A stretch of 64,000 nucleotides of DNA, taken from positions 110,860 through 174,859 of the forward strand of contig NZ_JAMXEX010000013.1 of assembly GCF_025370775.1 (NCBI RefSeq), in the 5' to 3' direction. Below are positions 1-9,755 of the stretch, piece by piece. The first letter of the stretch is position 1. Each line of letters opens with the position of its first letter. The position numbers and the translations under genes were made by a program. This DNA comes from Ancylothrix sp. D3o. GTDB lineage: Bacteria; Cyanobacteriota; Cyanobacteriia; Cyanobacteriales; Oscillatoriaceae. Under the pieces are notes generated by a model, which was not told where the DNA came from, did no database searches, and saw only the letters and a list, made by a program, of their open reading frames with translations.

Positions 1-239
1 CCTCGTACCTCTTGGGTGCAAGCCTCGATATGACTCACCTCAAAACCTGCATTAAAAAGTGCGTTGAGGGTAGAGGATTTTCCTACTCCCGTTTCACCAA
101 TAAAAGCAAAACGAGGAGGAGGTTCATTATCTACCTTTTCTTCAATCATCTGGTAGATTTTTTCAAAATCATCTTCAGATATCTTCTGATCGCCCAGAAT
201 GTCTCTTGCTAAACCTTGGACTAAACCTCGTAAATCCAT
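1..239 (-). CDS. P-loop GTPase, 5' part only (gene runs off the window)
   Basis: Read on the minus strand from ATG at 239, the frame stays open to base 1, giving about 79 residues. The N-terminus is a helical acidic stretch, followed by a G1/P-loop GETGVGKSS (about residues 48-56) and the start of the G2 region. This fits the Era/HSR1-like or dynamin-like GTPases (the '50S ribosome-binding GTPase' superfamily). The G3, G4 and any effector domains lie outside the window, so the substrate or partner cannot be named. The reading is direct from sequence; the family call rests on the P-loop alone. Confidence 0.7.
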   Translation of the reverse strand, partial: MDLRGLVQGLARDILGDQKISEDDFEKIYQMIEEKVDNEPPPRFAFIGETGVGKSSTLNALFNAGFEVSHIEACTQEVR

Positions 240-369
240 AATATTTTTCAGAACAGTAAAGCGGAATCTTCTCGAATGCTAAATCCTGCGTTCCCAACAC
301 TGCCACCCGAAAGGAACTTATATTCTGCCTTCTTTTGTAACAAATTTTTAACCAAAAGCCTGAAAAAAC

Positions 370-400
370 TTGATTTTGTTGGTTAAATCTAAGCTATAAT
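370..400 (+). promoter_or_regulatory. Putative promoter of the NB-ARC gene
   Basis: A perfect TATAAT (395-400) lies 30 bases before the ATG of the downstream gene. The best -35 match is TTGATT (370-375), 19 bases upstream, a little long for a sigma-70 promoter. Only a short leader would be transcribed, and no strong Shine-Dalgarno sequence is visible. Confidence 0.4.
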
Positions 401-429
401 AGCCGAAACTCCCACCCCGCCTTGAGCCT

Positions 430-1806
430 ATGACTATTCCAGATATTACAGAAGTTTTACAATTGGTAGATGAGTTAGTTCACAAACAAACAGGCGAACA
501 CTTAGACGATCTCCAAAAAAAAGTTATTAAAGGACTGTGGGAAGGAAAAAGTTACACAGCAATTGCAGATAAACATAAATATAAAAGTTCAAATTATATC
601 GGAGATGTTAGTCGTAAGTTATATAAAATTTTGTCATCCCAGCTAGGAGAAGATGTTAGCCAATCTAATTTTTGTTGGACTATAGAAAGATTCATTAATA
701 AATCTAAATCTAACTCAGTAAGTCAAGTTCAGCAAGGCTTGATTAATAATAGCCATATCAGTTTATGTTCTAAGAAGACTCAAGATAATTCTGAAAATAA
801 TGAAGAGAATTATCCCAATAAATCCTACCACGATTTAACCCTAGCCCCAAAAATAACCCATTTCTACGGACGCGAAAAAGAACTCAAAACCCTATCTGAT
901 TTCCTGCTCCAACAAAACACCCGCCTCCTCTCAGTCTTAGGATTACCCGGAATTGGCAAAACCACCCTCGTTAAACAATTTCTTGACCAAAACCGGCAAC
1001 ACTTTGATATCCTAATCTGGAAAAGCATCAAACTCAGCCCATCCTTAGATACCATCATTAATGAAATTATCACCGCTACCAACCCCGACCCCCTGATAGC
1101 AGACAACCAATTAACGCAACTTTTAAAACTTTTCTCTCAGCAAAAATGTTTAATCGTCCTAGATGACGTGCAAGAAATATTCACCGGCCAACAATTCACC
1201 GGCCAATATAAAACGCAATATAAAGACTATAAAACCCTCTTCACAAGAACCACAGAAGTTGAACATCAAAGCAGCTTAATCTTAATTAGTCAAGAACAAT
1301 GTCAAGAAATGCACGGCTTAGACGAAGACTTCTATCCTGTTAAATGCTTAGAACTAGAAGGCTTAGACAACACCGGTATCCTCAAAAATCAAGGCTTAAA
1401 AGATGAGGAAAATTGGCTAAAAATAATTGATTTATATGAAGGAAATCCCCGATACTTAAAAGATATTGCCGGTTTAATTAAAAATGTCTACTGTGGCAGA
1501 GTTTCCGAATTTTTAGCAGAAGATAGCCTGATTCTCACACAAAATATAAAATATTGTTTAAGTGAATTATTCCAGCGATTATCCCCCGGCGAACAAGAGA
1601 TAACTTTAAAATTGAGCCAATCGAAAGAGCCGGTTTCTAGGGATGATTTAAGACAAAATTTAGAACTGTCTTCAAGCGATTTAATTAATGGATTATGCTC
1701 TTTAACCAGACGCTATTTACTCAAAAGAATCGAAGGGGAGAAAGTAGTATTTAATTTAGGGCCGGTTTTCAAAGAATATGTAAGGTTGTCAAAATTGAGA
1801 GATTAA
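430..1806 (+). CDS. HTH plus NB-ARC (STAND) ATPase, short form
   Basis: A 458-residue protein. Residues about 1-90 form a helical N-terminal domain like the HTH domain at the front of many cyanobacterial NB-ARC proteins ('vWA-MoxR-associated protein N-terminal HTH'). A low-complexity Asn/Ser/Lys linker follows (about 90-135). An NB-ARC ATPase begins at YGREKELKTL, with Walker A GLPGIGKTT (171-179) and Walker B LIVLDD (241-246). STAND ATPases usually carry C-terminal WD40, TPR or LRR repeats that sense a ligand; this one ends soon after the winged-helix part, with no repeats. It may be a truncated sensor or a minimal regulator. A toxin/antitoxin pair follows on the other strand, a typical accessory setting. 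Role in signalling or defence is inference. Confidence 0.75.
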   Translation: MTIPDITEVLQLVDELVHKQTGEHLDDLQKKVIKGLWEGKSYTAIADKHKYKSSNYIGDVSRKLYKILSSQLGEDVSQSNFCWTIERFINKSKSNSVSQVQQGLINNSHISLCSKKTQDNSENNEENYPNKSYHDLTLAPKITHFYGREKELKTLSDFLLQQNTRLLSVLGLPGIGKTTLVKQFLDQNRQHFDILIWKSIKLSPSLDTIINEIITATNPDPLIADNQLTQLLKLFSQQKCLIVLDDVQEIFTGQQFTGQYKTQYKDYKTLFTRTTEVEHQSSLILISQEQCQEMHGLDEDFYPVKCLELEGLDNTGILKNQGLKDEENWLKIIDLYEGNPRYLKDIAGLIKNVYCGRVSEFLAEDSLILTQNIKYCLSELFQRLSPGEQEITLKLSQSKEPVSRDDLRQNLELSSSDLINGLCSLTRRYLLKRIEGEKVVFNLGPVFKEYVRLSKLRD

Positions 1807-1866
1807 GCCGACGGAAACTTTGATAACCCTGTTGGCAATCCTGGGATATCTAAAATGCAAAATCTC

Positions 1867-2136
1867 TTAAGGAAAGTAATTATAAAATTCCTTACGATGT
1901 AGCACACGGAAAAAAATAACGACTTCGCCATCAAATGTTAAACCAATGCGATAGTCACCTACCCGAATTCGATAAGCATTTTCATAGCCTTGTAATTTTT
2001 TTACTTGTCTTAATTCTTCAAAGTCTGGCGTATTCGGTATCTCTTCAAAGACAAGGGTTTTAATTGCTCCAAAAATCGGCGTACTTTTAAGAGATTTTAA
2101 GTCTTTGATAAAACTAGGGAGATACTCTGTATTCAC
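1867..2136 (-). CDS. RelE/ParE-family toxin
   Basis: An 89-residue basic protein with the RelE fold pattern: an N-terminal helix pair, a KLQGYENAYRIRVGDYRIG core and a C-terminal beta strand ending VIFFRVLHRKEFY. In the RelE group such proteins cleave ribosome-bound mRNA; in the ParE group they poison gyrase. Sequence alone does not separate the two. The start overlaps the stop of the upstream antitoxin by 4 nt (ATGA), so the two are translationally coupled, as usual for type II modules. Confidence 0.85.
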   Translation of the reverse strand: MNTEYLPSFIKDLKSLKSTPIFGAIKTLVFEEIPNTPDFEELRQVKKLQGYENAYRIRVGDYRIGLTFDGEVVIFFRVLHRKEFYNYFP

Positions 2137-2336
2137 TGTTTTTCAAGTTCTGTAAGGGCTGCTTCTAAGTTTAAAGGTGTTTCGTCTTTTACTTCCATCA
2201 TCGCACGCACAAGTCCTTCATCTTCAATGGCTTCAACAAGACGCTGATAATCATTGAAATCTATCACGACTTTACGAATATGTCCGTCGGTGTCTAGGAT
2301 TAATTCTTGGGCAAAGGGGTAATTATCTGCTTTCAT
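2133..2336 (-). CDS. Type II antitoxin of the RelE/ParE pair
   Basis: A 67-residue acidic protein (residues such as DTDGHIRKVVIDFNDYQRLV), transcribed just before the toxin and overlapping it by 4 nt. The N-terminal half looks like a Phd/RelB-type beta-strand plus helix DNA-binding region. The C-terminal half is an acidic helix suited to wrapping the toxin. Antitoxins of this type normally repress their own promoter, which should lie in the AT-rich 2337-2450 gap. The call leans on position, size and charge. Confidence 0.75.
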   Translation of the reverse strand: MKADNYPFAQELILDTDGHIRKVVIDFNDYQRLVEAIEDEGLVRAMMEVKDETPLNLEAALTELEKQ

Positions 2337-2453
2337 TTGAGTTTTGCTGTTTTAGTTTTATGAATTTAATTTCAAAATAGGTATAAGTTGGAAGGTATTT
2401 CACGCAACCCAAAAAATCCATTTTTTATGGCTGGTGAAAAACTAACACAATTA

Positions 2454-2484
2454 TAACAAAAAAAGCTGGGCAAAGCCCAGCCTA
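2454..2484 (-). terminator. Intrinsic terminator after acnB
   Basis: GCTGGGC (2465-2471) and GCCCAGC (2475-2481) form a 7-bp stem with a 3-nt loop. On the minus strand the stem is followed by a run of T. It sits directly after the acnB stop codon. The A-rich left flank gives a U-tract for minus-strand transcripts. Confidence 0.75.
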
Positions 2485-2489
2485 AAAAA

Positions 2490-5096
2490 TTAACGAGAAG
2501 CCACCGGCATCCCTAAAATATCCTCAATCTTCGGCATATCCTCAAGCGGAATAACCCGCCCTTCATCCTCAAACCCAGCAATTTGATCAAAATTCAAATA
2601 ACGATACAAATCACCGGCAAAAGGATCAATCTTCTTAGCCACAATTTCCTGATATTCCTCTACCGTTGGAATACGCCCCAACAACGAACAAACCGCCGCC
2701 AACTCCGCAGAACCAAGATACACCCGCGCATCCTTACCCATGCGATTATTAAAATTACGAGTTGACGTTGAAAACACCGTCACACCATCCTTAACACGCG
2801 CTTGATTCCCCATACACAAACTGCATCCCGGCATCTCAGTACGCGCACCGGCAGCCCCAAAAGTACCGTACACACCCTCCTCTTTCAACTGATACTCATC
2901 CATCCGAGTTGGCGGACAAATCCACAATCGAGTTTGCACCGATCCTGCACCTTCCAAAACCTTCGCAGTTGCCCGATAATGACCGATATTAGTCATACAA
3001 GAACCAACGAAAACCTCCTGCACAGCATCCCCCGCAACCTCCGACAATAACTTAACATTATCCGGGTCATTTGGAGCCGCCACAATTGGCTCTTTAATCT
3101 CATTCAAATCAATCTCAATTATCTCCGCATACTCCGCATCCGCATCCGCTTCCAACAAAACTGGATTCGCTAACCACTCCTCCATTTTTGCGACGCGGCG
3201 CATAATCGTGCGAGCATCTTGATAACCGCGCGCTGCCATATTTTTCAGCAGCGCCACATTCGAGCGTAAATACTCCGAAACAGTCTCTACACTCAACTTA
3301 ATTGTACAACCGGCACAAGACCTTTCTGCCGTCGCATCTGTCAATTCAAAAGCCTGCTCAACTTTCAAATCTGGCAAACCTTCAATCTCCATAATTCGCC
3401 CGGAAAAAACATTTTTCTTGTTTTGTTTTTCCACCGTCAGCAAATTTTTTTGAATCGCTATATAGGGAATTGCATTAACAATATCCCGCAGGGTTACACC
3501 CGGTTGCAATTCACCTTTAAACCGCACTAAAACTGACTCTGGCATATCCAACGGCATCACACCGAGTGCTGCGGCAAATGCTACCAACCCAGAACCGGCA
3601 GGGAAAGATATACCAAGAGGAAAACGAGTGTGAGAATCGCCACCTGTTCCCACCGTATCCGGTAACAACATCCGATTTAACCACGAATGTATAATTCCAT
3701 CCCCCGGACGCAAAGCCACACCGGCCCGTTGTGCGAAGAAATCCGGCAAGTCTTTGTGAGTTTTGATATCCACCGGCTTCGGGTATGCCGCCGTGTGACA
3801 AAAACTCTGCATCACTAAATCTGCCGAGAAACCCAGACAAGCTAACTCTTTCAACTCATCCCGTGTCATTGGGCCGGTGGTATCTTGTGAGCCGACAGTG
3901 GTCATGCGTGGTTCGCACGATGTACCAGGGCGCACACCCGGTAATCCGCAGGCTTTGCCGACCATTTTTTGTGCGAGAGTATAGCCTTTGCCGGTTTCTG
4001 TGGGAACAGTGGGACGCACGAACAATGTGCTAGGTTCTAAACCTAATGCTTCCCGTGTTCTGTCGGTGAGGGTGCGGCCAATTAATAGCGGAATCCGGCC
4101 ACCGGCCCGCACTTCATCTAAAATCGTATCCGGTTTCAACGTAAAAGTAGATATCACTTCCCCGCTTTCGTTGGTAATCTCACCTTTGTAGGGGTGAATT
4201 GTAATTACCATGCCGGTTTCCAAGTTCGTCACATCACACTCAATAGGTAACGCCCCGGAATCTTCCGCAGTGTTAAAAAAGATAGGTGCAATGGCACTCC
4301 CCAAAATATAACCACCGTTGCGTTTATTCGGCACATAGGGGATATCGTTACCAATGTGCCATAACACAGAGTTGATCGCTGATTTGCGAGAAGATCCTGT
4401 CCCAACCACATCGCCAACGTAAGCAACGGGATGACCTTTTTGCTTTAACTCTGCAATGGTTGCCAAGCCGCCAGGCATCCGTGATTCCAGCATGGCGAGG
4501 GCGTGGAGGGGGATATCTGGACGGGTGGTGGCGTGGGTGGCCGGTGAAAGATCATCGGTGTTGGTTTCGCCAGGGACTTTAAAAACCGTTACCGTGATGG
4601 TTTTGGGGAGTTTGGGGCGAGAAATAAACCACTCACCATTTGCCCAAGAGTCGATGACTTGTTTGGCGTAGGGGTTGACATCCGCCAAAGCCAGGACGTC
4701 GTTAAAGGCATCAAATACCAGGAGTGTTTTACTCAAAGCAGCAGCAGCGGCGCTGGCAATGGAGGGGTCGCGGTCTTGTAGCAAGCTCACCAATGATTGC
4801 ACGTTGTAGCCGCCTACCATTGTACCCAAGAGGGTGACGGCCCACTGGGGTGCAATTAGCGGACATTCGATCTCACTTTTAGCGATGGCGGTTAAAAAGC
4901 CGGCCTTAACATAAGCGGCTTGATCAACTCCGGGGGGAACGCGATCTCGCAACAGTTCAATCAGGGTTTCTTCTTCGCCGGCTGGGGGGTTTTTCAGCAA
5001 TTCGCAGAGTTCGGATGTTTGCTCGGCGTTGAGGGGCAGGGGCGGAATACCCAAGGCTGCCCGTTCGGCGGCGTGTTGGCGATAAGATTCAAGCAT
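2490..5096 (-). CDS. acnB: Aconitate hydratase B / 2-methylisocitrate dehydratase
   Basis: About 868 residues, the full length of AcnB. It interconverts citrate and isocitrate in the TCA cycle; the AcnB family also dehydrates 2-methylisocitrate. It has the AcnB domain order: an N-terminal HEAT-like helical domain, a swivel domain, then the catalytic domains. The [4Fe-4S] cysteine motifs [10 protein letters not shown] and [10 protein letters not shown] are intact. The open frame extends upstream to a GTG at 5120, but ATG at 5096 is preferred. It is preceded by GGAGAGA at good spacing, and the family starts with the equivalent of [16 protein letters not shown]. It is a single gene with its own terminator. 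Confidence 0.97.
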   Translation of the reverse strand: MLESYRQHAAERAALGIPPLPLNAEQTSELCELLKNPPAGEEETLIELLRDRVPPGVDQAAYVKAGFLTAIAKSEIECPLIAPQWAVTLLGTMVGGYNVQSLVSLLQDRDPSIASAAAAALSKTLLVFDAFNDVLALADVNPYAKQVIDSWANGEWFISRPKLPKTITVTVFKVPGETNTDDLSPATHATTRPDIPLHALAMLESRMPGGLATIAELKQKGHPVAYVGDVVGTGSSRKSAINSVLWHIGNDIPYVPNKRNGGYILGSAIAPIFFNTAEDSGALPIECDVTNLETGMVITIHPYKGEITNESGEVISTFTLKPDTILDEVRAGGRIPLLIGRTLTDRTREALGLEPSTLFVRPTVPTETGKGYTLAQKMVGKACGLPGVRPGTSCEPRMTTVGSQDTTGPMTRDELKELACLGFSADLVMQSFCHTAAYPKPVDIKTHKDLPDFFAQRAGVALRPGDGIIHSWLNRMLLPDTVGTGGDSHTRFPLGISFPAGSGLVAFAAALGVMPLDMPESVLVRFKGELQPGVTLRDIVNAIPYIAIQKNLLTVEKQNKKNVFSGRIMEIEGLPDLKVEQAFELTDATAERSCAGCTIKLSVETVSEYLRSNVALLKNMAARGYQDARTIMRRVAKMEEWLANPVLLEADADAEYAEIIEIDLNEIKEPIVAAPNDPDNVKLLSEVAGDAVQEVFVGSCMTNIGHYRATAKVLEGAGSVQTRLWICPPTRMDEYQLKEEGVYGTFGAAGARTEMPGCSLCMGNQARVKDGVTVFSTSTRNFNNRMGKDARVYLGSAELAAVCSLLGRIPTVEEYQEIVAKKIDPFAGDLYRYLNFDQIAGFEDEGRVIPLEDMPKIEDILGMPVASR

Positions 5097-5843
5097 TCTG
5101 GCTCTCTCCACAGATGGCACGAGTTAATATTTGTTACGGTAGGGGCTTTTATTTTACACCCTATGGGTTGAGCGTAATTCCAGCCTAGCTTGAGATAATG
5201 TTTCTGGTGAACGAATTATCGCTCTTGTTTTTTACTGTTTTGATTGAAATATTTTTGTGAGGTTCGGGTTGCCGGCTTGATTTTTATTTATATAAATTTT
5301 GATGGTGTAACATAAGTATGGTTGGAGTGATAGGTAATTGTGCTATTTTTTGCCAGCCGTTGACACCGGCCCGTCAACAAGCGGGCGAACCATCCAATTT
5401 TCTTGGCCCTACAGGTTTTTGGGTGCCAGTTCACAAAAATTTAAAACTTTTCCAGAGATTATTAATTTTTTTTAACAAATAGTTTGGAAATAGCCTAGGG
5501 AATATTCAATAATAACGATTAGATAGTCTAAGAGATATTGGGTGAGATGTCAGCGCGGCATCAGCGAGTAGAAATACTCATCACTTGGGTTCGGGCTACA
5601 TTTTCCTGTGACCGCCTTTTTAGGTTCGCGCATGGCTTTCATCCTTGTTTATCCTAGGGATTATTTATGTGAGAAAAGGTAAATTGTTGAGATTTTCCAA
5701 GCAAGCCCTGATAGCTTTAAAATATTTAATAAAAGTTAAAGTTAGCCAATTGACGGGGCAAAACAGTTTTGCTAAGATCCACAGACGATTTTAAATACGA
5801 GCCAACCATCAGCGGGAAGCAACCGCCACAGGTGAGAGATATC
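5097..5843. other. Intergenic region between acnB and the GGDEF/EAL gene
   Basis: About 700 bases with divergent genes on both sides, so both promoters should lie here. A minus-strand 30-codon frame (5550-5642) with two in-frame ATGs and a weak AAGG upstream is present but unsupported. The segment 5540-5640 contains a small hairpin (GAGTA/TACTC separated by TTTC in minus sense) and could be part of an untranslated RNA. I could not match it to a known family. No tRNA, repeat array or mobile element was seen. Confidence 0.4.
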
Positions 5844-8800
5844 GTGCCAAAATCGGCAAAAACCCCAAAGAAAAGTCCTGAGATTGACGTTGCAGAATCA
5901 ACCCTCTGCCAAGCCGTAGATTTAATGCCGGTGGCGGCTGTTGTGGCGCGGGTAGCCGGTGGAGAGATTTTGTATGCCAACGAACTTTTTTCGCAAAGTT
6001 TTGGACTTTCAAGCGAAAAATCTATCGAATATCGGCAATCAGATTTTTATGGTGATCCGGCGGAATATGAAAGACTGCTGGCGACATTTCCTCACAACAA
6101 AGTTATTTCTAACTATCCCCTAAAAGTCAAAAAAATTGACGGCACTTTATTTTCGGTTTCCCTGTCAATTCGCCGAGTAACCTTTAATGACGAACCGGCA
6201 ATTTTGAGTAGTTTTTGTGAAGTAGCCGGTGCCACTTCCTATAATACAAATTATGCTCAAAACGGACACACGCAGACAGAAACAGTTGCCAACTTAATTG
6301 ATAAATTACAAATAACGCTGGATGCTGTGCCGGGAATTGTTTCTTGGATAGATTCAGATTTGCATTATATTAAAGTCAACCGGCATTTAGCAGATTTATT
6401 TGGATTGCACCCTAATGATTTTGTTGGCAAAGATATCGGTTTTCTCGGTGGCAGCCCCGACTTTAAAATGTTTATGGGCAAGTTTTTTGCAGGGAATGCC
6501 ACAGAAGCCATGCAAGAATTTCCTACTAAAATTGGCGGGCAGATTCATAGTTGTTTAATTATTGCTAAAAAGTACAACCAAGGGCAGGCAGCGTTTATCG
6601 TCGGTATTGATATTACCGAACGAAAAGAAGCTGAAGCCGCTTTGAGAGAATCTGAAGCCAAATTAAAAGCTCTTTTAAACAGTAGCTTGCAATCGGTTTT
6701 ATTAATAGATCGGCAGCGGAAAATTCAAGCATTCAATGAAACGGCCAACGACGGTGCAAAACTATTTTTTGACAAATTTCTTCGTGAAGGAGCATTAATT
6801 GATGAATATATCAGCCGCGAAGACTTGAAACGGTTTAACTTGGATTTTCAAAAAGCCATCAAAGGAGGTTTTGTCAAAACCGAAATCCGCATTGAAAGAA
6901 CCGATCAAGAACATTGGTTTGAAATTAATTATAATCCTGTTTTTGATGAAAAAGGACAAGTCACCGGCGTTTATTTTAGCGCCATAAACATTGATGCTCG
7001 AAAAAAAGCAATTGAAGCCCTAGCCAGAAGTGAAGAGCGCTTTCGCTCCCTGGTGCAAAACTCATCAGATATCATCACAATTTTAGAAACCGATGCTACT
7101 ATCCGCTATCAAAGCCCTTCAATTCAAAGAATTTTAGGTTATGAACCTAAAGAGTTAATCGGCAAACAAGCATTAGATTATGTTCATCCCGAAGATAAAA
7201 AAGCGATTGAAGAATTATTTTCTGAAGCAATAAAACGCCCCGGAAAAGTTGTAAAAGTTGAGTTTCGGTTTCGCCATGCCAGCGGCGATTGGGTATTTTT
7301 AGAAGCCATTGGTGCGAACCGCTTAGAAGATCAAGCAATTGGGGGTTTTGTTGTTAATTCTCGTGATATTTCTAAACGCAAACGTTCTGAAGAAAAACTG
7401 CGTTTATTTGAGCGAGCATTGCACAGTAGCATTAATGCAATTGCCATTACTGATACCCAAGCGCCGGATAATCCAGTGGTTTATGTAAATCCCGCTTTTG
7501 AAAGCATGACCGGCTACTCCGAGCAAGAAGTTGTGGGGCAAAACTTGCGATTTTTACAAGGGCCAGAAATCGAGCAACCGTCTTTAAGAAAGTTAAGAAA
7601 AGCCCTTATCGAAGGAACAGAATGCAAAGTTATTTTGCGAAACTATCACAAAAACGGACGGATGTTTTGGAATGAACTTTACGTCTCGCCGGTGCATAAC
7701 CAAAAAGGAATCCTCACTCACTATATAGGAGTTCAAAGCGACATCAGCGAGCGAAAAATTGCCGAAGAAAAATTAATTCATCATGCCTTTTATGATGCCC
7801 TCACCGGCCTGCCAAATCGGGCTTTTTTCACCGAACAACTAACCAGGGCAATGATTCGTACCCAGCGGCATCCAAATTATTTATGTGCAGTTTTGTTTTT
7901 AGATTTAGACCGCTTTAAAGTAGTTAATGATAGCCTGGGTCATTCTGCCGGTGATAGCGTACTCACAGAAATTGCCCACAGGCTGGAAAAATGCTTAACC
8001 CAATGCCAGTTAGCCCCCCTCTCTAACTCAGAGGTTCAAGCGCCAAACTTTGTGCCACCAAACGTTTTTGTAGCGCGTCTGGGAGGCGATCATTTTGTAA
8101 TTTTACTTGAAGGCATCCGCAACATTCATCACTCCACCCATATTGCCGAAGAAATTCATAAATTATTTCTCCAACCTTTTCATATTAACGGACACGAAGT
8201 TTATATTAGCACAAGCATCGGAATTGCCTTGAGTTCCAGCAGTTATGACGGAAAACCAGACTTACTGCGCGATGCCGATATTGCCATGTATCATGCCAAA
8301 GCACAAGGCAAAGCGCGTTCGGCTTTATTTGATAAATTTATGCACGATCAAGCCGTTGTTCGCTTACAGTTAGAAAATGATTTGCGACGAGCCATAGAAC
8401 GCGAAGAATTTTTGTTACATTATCAACCGATTGTATGTTTAAAAACGGGAAAAATTAGCGGTTTTGAAGCATTAGTACGTTGGCAACATCCAGAGCGAGG
8501 CATGATTTCTCCGGCAGAATTTATCCCCATTGCCGAAGAAACTGGCTTGATTTTACCTTTGGGTGCTTGGGTTTTGCGGGAAGCTTGCCGGCAAATGAAA
8601 GAATGGGAAAAATCCATACCTTTAACCATCAGTGTCAATCTTTCTGCCAAACAATTCTTGCAGCGCGATTTCGTCGAACAAGTTGATAAAATTTTATTAG
8701 AAACAAGCTTTAATAGCCAATTTCTCAAATTAGAACTTACCGAAACAGCCCTGATCGAAAATACCGAATTAACTACCGATATTTTGTGCCAACTACGCCA

Positions 8801-9128
8801 GCGTAACATTCAGCTATCTCTCGATGATTTTGGGATGGGATATTCATCTTTGAGCTATTTACACCGCTTCCCCATCAATACTTTAAAAATAGACCGTTCT
8901 TTTGTCAGCCGCACCGGCGCCGCTGACAAAAATACCCAAATTGTCCGCGCTATCGTTAACCTCGCTCACAGTTTAGCAATGGATGTGGTGGCAGAAGGCG
9001 CCGAAACCGCCGAAAATCTCGCTTTATTAAGAGCTTTGGGTTGTGAATATGGGCAGGGATATTACTTCTCAAAACCCTTGCCGGTCGAGGCTGCTTTTGC
9101 TTTGTTGACTTCCTCTGCACAGTGGTAG
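5844..9128 (+). CDS. PAS/LOV-like/GGDEF/EAL cyclic-di-GMP signalling protein
   Basis: A protein of about 1,094 residues with no membrane segment. It has a chain of about five PAS domains; the last, about 7410-7750, is LOV-like. GGDEF and EAL domains follow. The LOV-like domain keeps the FMN-pocket pattern (NPAFESMTGY, RFLQG, NGRMFWNEL) but the photoactive cysteine position is Leu (GQNLRFLQ). The GGDEF signature reads GGDHF, and no RxxD inhibitory site is seen, so cyclase activity is doubtful. The EAL domain keeps EALVRW, SVNLSAKQF, LELTET, LDDFG, LKIDRSF, AEGAE and the final Gln, so c-di-GMP hydrolysis is likely. GTG 5844 is chosen as start because GAGAG precedes it at good spacing; the frame is open from a TTG at 5769. 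Confidence 0.9.
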   Translation: MPKSAKTPKKSPEIDVAESTLCQAVDLMPVAAVVARVAGGEILYANELFSQSFGLSSEKSIEYRQSDFYGDPAEYERLLATFPHNKVISNYPLKVKKIDGTLFSVSLSIRRVTFNDEPAILSSFCEVAGATSYNTNYAQNGHTQTETVANLIDKLQITLDAVPGIVSWIDSDLHYIKVNRHLADLFGLHPNDFVGKDIGFLGGSPDFKMFMGKFFAGNATEAMQEFPTKIGGQIHSCLIIAKKYNQGQAAFIVGIDITERKEAEAALRESEAKLKALLNSSLQSVLLIDRQRKIQAFNETANDGAKLFFDKFLREGALIDEYISREDLKRFNLDFQKAIKGGFVKTEIRIERTDQEHWFEINYNPVFDEKGQVTGVYFSAINIDARKKAIEALARSEERFRSLVQNSSDIITILETDATIRYQSPSIQRILGYEPKELIGKQALDYVHPEDKKAIEELFSEAIKRPGKVVKVEFRFRHASGDWVFLEAIGANRLEDQAIGGFVVNSRDISKRKRSEEKLRLFERALHSSINAIAITDTQAPDNPVVYVNPAFESMTGYSEQEVVGQNLRFLQGPEIEQPSLRKLRKALIEGTECKVILRNYHKNGRMFWNELYVSPVHNQKGILTHYIGVQSDISERKIAEEKLIHHAFYDALTGLPNRAFFTEQLTRAMIRTQRHPNYLCAVLFLDLDRFKVVNDSLGHSAGDSVLTEIAHRLEKCLTQCQLAPLSNSEVQAPNFVPPNVFVARLGGDHFVILLEGIRNIHHSTHIAEEIHKLFLQPFHINGHEVYISTSIGIALSSSSYDGKPDLLRDADIAMYHAKAQGKARSALFDKFMHDQAVVRLQLENDLRRAIEREEFLLHYQPIVCLKTGKISGFEALVRWQHPERGMISPAEFIPIAEETGLILPLGAWVLREACRQMKEWEKSIPLTISVNLSAKQFLQRDFVEQVDKILLETSFNSQFLKLELTETALIENTELTTDILCQLRQRNIQLSLDDFGMGYSSLSYLHRFPINTLKIDRSFVSRTGAADKNTQIVRAIVNLAHSLAMDVVAEGAETAENLALLRALGCEYGQGYYFSKPLPVEAAFALLTSSAQW

Positions 9129-9208
9129 TAAACCACTCAAACCGACCCCTTTCCCGCTTCCCTACTTTATGCTAAAATATAAGACAATAAATTTACCAAC
9201 TTTAACTT

Positions 9209-9511
9209 ATGCGCCGGCCCCCCAACCGAGGAAAAATCATCCCCAAAATTAGCACAATGCCCCGCTGCAAAACGGAAGCATCTGCACATTTAGAAATGTA
9301 TAAACTGCTCGTTGAAAAACAACGTTTGCAGCAAGAATTAGAAACGATTGCCCAACGTCAAATTCAAATTGATCAGCGGCTCACCGGCATTCAACAAGAA
9401 ATTTCTCGTTTAGAAATTTCTCTGCCCGAACCGCCAAAAAATTCGCCCCAAACCTCACCCCAAACCCCCCCGGCAACGCATAATTTTAAAACGTTTTTGC
9501 TGGAATATTAA
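9209..9511 (+). CDS. gvpV: Gas vesicle protein GvpV
   Basis: A 100-residue protein with a basic N-terminus (MRRPPNRGKIIPKISTMP), a central coiled coil rich in Gln and Glu (about residues 30-70) and a Pro-rich tail. This matches the cyanobacterial GvpV pattern, a minor or accessory gas vesicle protein of unclear role. In described cyanobacterial clusters gvpV lies in line after gvpG. Here it is on the opposite strand, and its stop codon overlaps the gvpG stop by 4 nt (9508-9511). The call depends on both context and the N-terminal pattern. Confidence 0.7.
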   Translation: MRRPPNRGKIIPKISTMPRCKTEASAHLEMYKLLVEKQRLQQELETIAQRQIQIDQRLTGIQQEISRLEISLPEPPKNSPQTSPQTPPATHNFKTFLLEY

Positions 9512-9753
9512 TCCTCAGCGTTTTGTTCGTCTTGTAGCGCTTGCATTTCCAATAATAACTCCTCTTCTTGCACCTCAAAATCCTCCTCGGAAATATCCCC
9601 CATATCAAACGCCAATTGCAAAGCTAACAAGCGTTTACTGAGGTTTTCTTTGCTATCGAGTTCGCTGCTGGCGCGTTCTAAAATTTGCTCGCCAATCCAC
9701 GCAACACCCTCAAGCGGGCCGGTAATCGGTAAAGTTAATAATTGCCAAATCAT
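9508..9753 (-). CDS. gvpG: Gas vesicle protein GvpG
   Basis: An 81-residue protein with the GvpG layout. A hydrophobic N-terminal segment with LPITGPLEGVAWIGEQI is followed by a charged helix with GDISEEDFEVQEEELL. GvpG is a minor protein thought to help nucleate or assemble the vesicle wall. It starts only 2 nt after the gvpF stop and is the last gene of the minus-strand gvp transcript. Its stop codon overlaps that of the convergent gvpV. Confidence 0.9.
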   Translation of the reverse strand: MIWQLLTLPITGPLEGVAWIGEQILERASSELDSKENLSKRLLALQLAFDMGDISEEDFEVQEEELLLEMQALQDEQNAED

Positions 9754-9755
9754 AA

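Noticed and set aside
5550..5642. 30-codon minus-strand frame with two ATGs
   Set aside because: Only a weak AAGG upstream and no homologue I recognise; the region may be an untranslated RNA instead.
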